Shown: positions 6,351 through 8,040 of the stretch, one piece after another
Numbering within the stretch: the stretch's first letter is position 1
Layout of the letters: every line of letters begins with the position of its first letter
Assembly: GCA_027347125.1 (NCBI GenBank)
Contig: DAIERC010000069.1
Span: 1-8,040 of the forward strand
Length of the DNA: 8,040 nt
Source: Ignavibacteriales bacterium
GTDB taxonomy: Bacteria > Bacteroidota > Ignavibacteria > Ignavibacteriales > Ignavibacteriaceae
Direction: 5' to 3'
Made by a program: the position numbers and the translations under genes
The notes under the pieces: generated by a model
The model's input: only the letters and a program-made list of their open reading frames with translations
What the model was told of the DNA's origin: nothing
The model's database searches: none

Positions 6351-7904
6351 ATGAAAGAAGAGTCTTCTGGGAAAATTTTAATAAAGGGGATGTGGATAAT
6401 TATCGCCTTTTCGGTATTGGATTTATTGATTCATTTTTACTCAAATTTATTCGCGAACTATGGTTTTTTCATGGATGAATTTTATTATATAGCGTGCAGT
6501 AAAAGGCTTGCCGCCGGTTATGTAGACCAACCTCCGCTTTCAATTTATATATTAGCATTAAGCAGACTCTTGTTCGGCGATTCATTGTTTGCCATCAGAC
6601 TTCTGCCGGCGCTTAGTTCAGCTGTTACCGTTTTTATTACCGGATTGATGGTTAAAAAACTTAACGGAAAAAATACTGCGTTGGTAATCGCGTGTGTATC
6701 GTTAATTGCCGCTCCTATTTTTGGGGCAATGAATACTTTTTATTCAATGAATTCATTTGATTGGCTGTTGTGGTCTTTGACGGCATATTTGATAATAGTT
6801 CTAATTCAGGATAAGAAAGAAAAATTGTGGATATGGATTGGAATAGTAATGGGACTTGGACTATTAAATAAAGTCGGCTTTCTTTGGCTTGGTTTCGGGT
6901 TTGCTGTCGGCTTGTTGTTTACTTCTGAACGAAAATATCTTAAAACGCGATGGCCATATCTTGCCGCGGTAATAGCGTTATTAATTTTCAGCCCGTTTAT
7001 AATTTGGAATCTTACCCACAATATGGCTCATCTGGAATTTATTAGAAACGCCACGTCGGAAAAATATTCTTCTCTTAATGCAATTTCGTTTATCGCCGGT
7101 TTGTTTCTGATATTAAATCCGTTAACTGCCGCGGTGTGGCTTTCCGGAATATATTATTTTTTCTTTCAAAAAGACGGAAAGCAAATACGGATTTTAGGAA
7201 TCATCTTTTTAGTTTCGTTTATAATATTAATTATAAACGGGCACAGCAAATCAGAATATCTTGCTCCTGCGTTTCCCGTGTTGTTTGCCGGCGGAGGAAT
7301 AATGTTTGAAAAGTGGTCGCGCCTGAAATTTGGAGCACTAATTAAATACCCGGTGCCAGCAATTATTTTTTTAAGCCTGGTGTTTTTAAGTCCGCTATCA
7401 ATTCCGATATTGCCGGTTGAAAAATATATTAACTACACAGAGTCCATTGGATTAAAACCATCTTCATCTGAAAATAAAGAGCTGGATGAATTGCCGCAGT
7501 TTTATGCCGATATGTTCGGCTGGGAAAATATGGCCTCGACAGTGTCAAAGGTTTATTCTTCTCTGCCACCGGAAGAACAAGAGAACACAGTTGTCTTTAC
7601 CCAAAATTACGGCGAGGCAGGGGCGATTGAATATTATAGTAAAAAATATAAACTGCCGCCGGTAATTTCCGGGCATAATAATTATTGGCTTTGGGGTTAC
7701 GGAAATGCTACAAAAAATTCTATAATTATTATTGTGGGCGGAAATAAAACCGATCATCTGAAATCATTTAATTCGGTAGAGGAAGCGTCGGTAATTAAAA
7801 GCGCTTACGCGATGCCTTATGAAAATAATTTACCGGTTTATATTTGTCAAGGATTAAAGCGCCCCGTAAAAGATACGTGGCCTGGTGTTAAACATTATGA
7901 CTGA
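6351..7904 (+). CDS. GT39 (PMT/ArnT-like) integral membrane glycosyltransferase
   Basis: This 517-residue polytopic membrane protein belongs to the GT-C fold. Such enzymes move a sugar from a polyprenyl-phosphate donor to an acceptor on the outer face of the cytoplasmic membrane. The first membrane helix (about 12-32) is followed by the catalytic-loop acidic pair in FFMDEFYYIA (Asp42, Glu43) and the GYVDQPPLSIYI signature (57-67). Both are typical of the GT39 and ArnT-like families. About ten further hydrophobic segments follow up to residue 352. A soluble domain of about 160 residues (360-517) then includes VVFTQNYGEAGAIEYYSKKY (414-433), matching the C-terminal periplasmic part of related enzymes. 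The acceptor could be a lipid, protein or surface polysaccharide; nothing here decides it, and arnT is not claimed. The ATG is well supported by GGAGAAGGA 2 bp upstream. No terminator is seen before the next gene 46 bp downstream, so the two may be co-transcribed. Confidence 0.88.
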   Translation: MKEESSGKILIKGMWIIIAFSVLDLLIHFYSNLFANYGFFMDEFYYIACSKRLAAGYVDQPPLSIYILALSRLLFGDSLFAIRLLPALSSAVTVFITGLMVKKLNGKNTALVIACVSLIAAPIFGAMNTFYSMNSFDWLLWSLTAYLIIVLIQDKKEKLWIWIGIVMGLGLLNKVGFLWLGFGFAVGLLFTSERKYLKTRWPYLAAVIALLIFSPFIIWNLTHNMAHLEFIRNATSEKYSSLNAISFIAGLFLILNPLTAAVWLSGIYYFFFQKDGKQIRILGIIFLVSFIILIINGHSKSEYLAPAFPVLFAGGGIMFEKWSRLKFGALIKYPVPAIIFLSLVFLSPLSIPILPVEKYINYTESIGLKPSSSENKELDELPQFYADMFGWENMASTVSKVYSSLPPEEQENTVVFTQNYGEAGAIEYYSKKYKLPPVISGHNNYWLWGYGNATKNSIIIIVGGNKTDHLKSFNSVEEASVIKSAYAMPYENNLPVYICQGLKRPVKDTWPGVKHYD

Positions 7905-7950
7905 AATTTGGTCATGTAACAAGACGTTAAATCTATAAAAAGGAAGCAAC

Positions 7951-8040
7951 ATGAAACATCATTACAATCGTTTTTTGCAAAATCTGATTTTGAGCTTACC
8001 CGCACTAATGCTGGCATTTCTTATAATGAACATTCAAATA
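7951..8040 (+). CDS. N-terminus of an exported or membrane protein (3' partial)
   Basis: An ATG at 7951 opens a frame that runs uninterrupted to the window edge (30 codons). It is preceded by AAAAGGAAG (7937-7946), a good ribosome binding site with proper spacing. The visible residues begin MKHHYNRFLQ and continue into a hydrophobic stretch from about residue 11 onward (LILSLPALMLAFLIM). This pattern, a basic start then a hydrophobic core, fits a signal peptide or first membrane helix. Too little is visible to assign a family. It follows the GT39 gene by 46 bp on the same strand with no evident terminator between them, so it may act with that glycosyltransferase, but this is inference. Confidence 0.65.
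   Translation, partial: MKHHYNRFLQNLILSLPALMLAFLIMNIQI

Noticed and set aside
7896..7914. Inverted repeat ATGAC / GTCAT at the end of the GT39 gene as a terminator
   Set aside because: The stem is only 5 bp with a 9-base loop, and no T-tract follows.
1..8040. Mobile element, CRISPR array, defence island or biosynthetic cluster
   Set aside because: No transposase, integrase, terminal repeats, regular direct-repeat array, nuclease/toxin modules or pathway enzymes are visible. Composition looks uniform apart from the GGC-rich DUF2807 turns.

Overview
The window is AT-rich chromosomal DNA with ordinary bacterial gene density. It holds seven complete protein-coding genes plus the 3' end of one gene and the 5' end of another. 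The gene mix suggests a member of the FCB group, either an Ignavibacteriota-like lineage or a deep-branching Bacteroidota-like one. The supporting genes are an exported DUF2807-type protein, a membrane-anchored SpoIIE/PP2C phosphatase, a GT39 membrane glycosyltransferase and a stand-alone membrane histidine kinase. Several genes have clear Shine-Dalgarno sequences (before 1106, 4599, 6351 and 7951). That argues against core Bacteroidia/Flavobacteriia, where such motifs are rare. This placement is inference; no rRNA or tRNA is present to test it.

Left block (1-1924, + strand): the C-terminal end of the transcription-repair coupling factor Mfd, a DJ-1/PfpI-family protein and a HAD (Cof-type) phosphatase. 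They are separated by only 31 and 47 bp and could be one transcript. Signalling block (2015-4269): a membrane histidine kinase (+) and a membrane PP2C-type serine phosphatase (-) lie tail to tail with 50 bp between them. No response regulator, anti-sigma factor or anti-sigma antagonist is in view. A 329-bp divergent intergenic region follows.

Right block (4599-8040): an exported beta-helix-like DUF2807 protein ends at a strong intrinsic terminator, whose T-tract reaches the stop codon of a convergent GNAT acyltransferase (-). After a 235-bp divergent intergenic region come a GT39 glycosyltransferase (+) and, 46 bp later, the start of a gene for an exported or membrane protein cut by the window edge.

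I see no mobile element, CRISPR array, RNA gene, toxin-antitoxin pair or defence system. The window reads as core and housekeeping-type sequence, and I found no convincing novel system. The points most worth a second look are the loss of the DJ-1-type histidine in the PfpI protein, the roughly 20-residue SGG periodicity of the DUF2807 protein, the GLYAT-like acyltransferase, and the orphan kinase/phosphatase pair.
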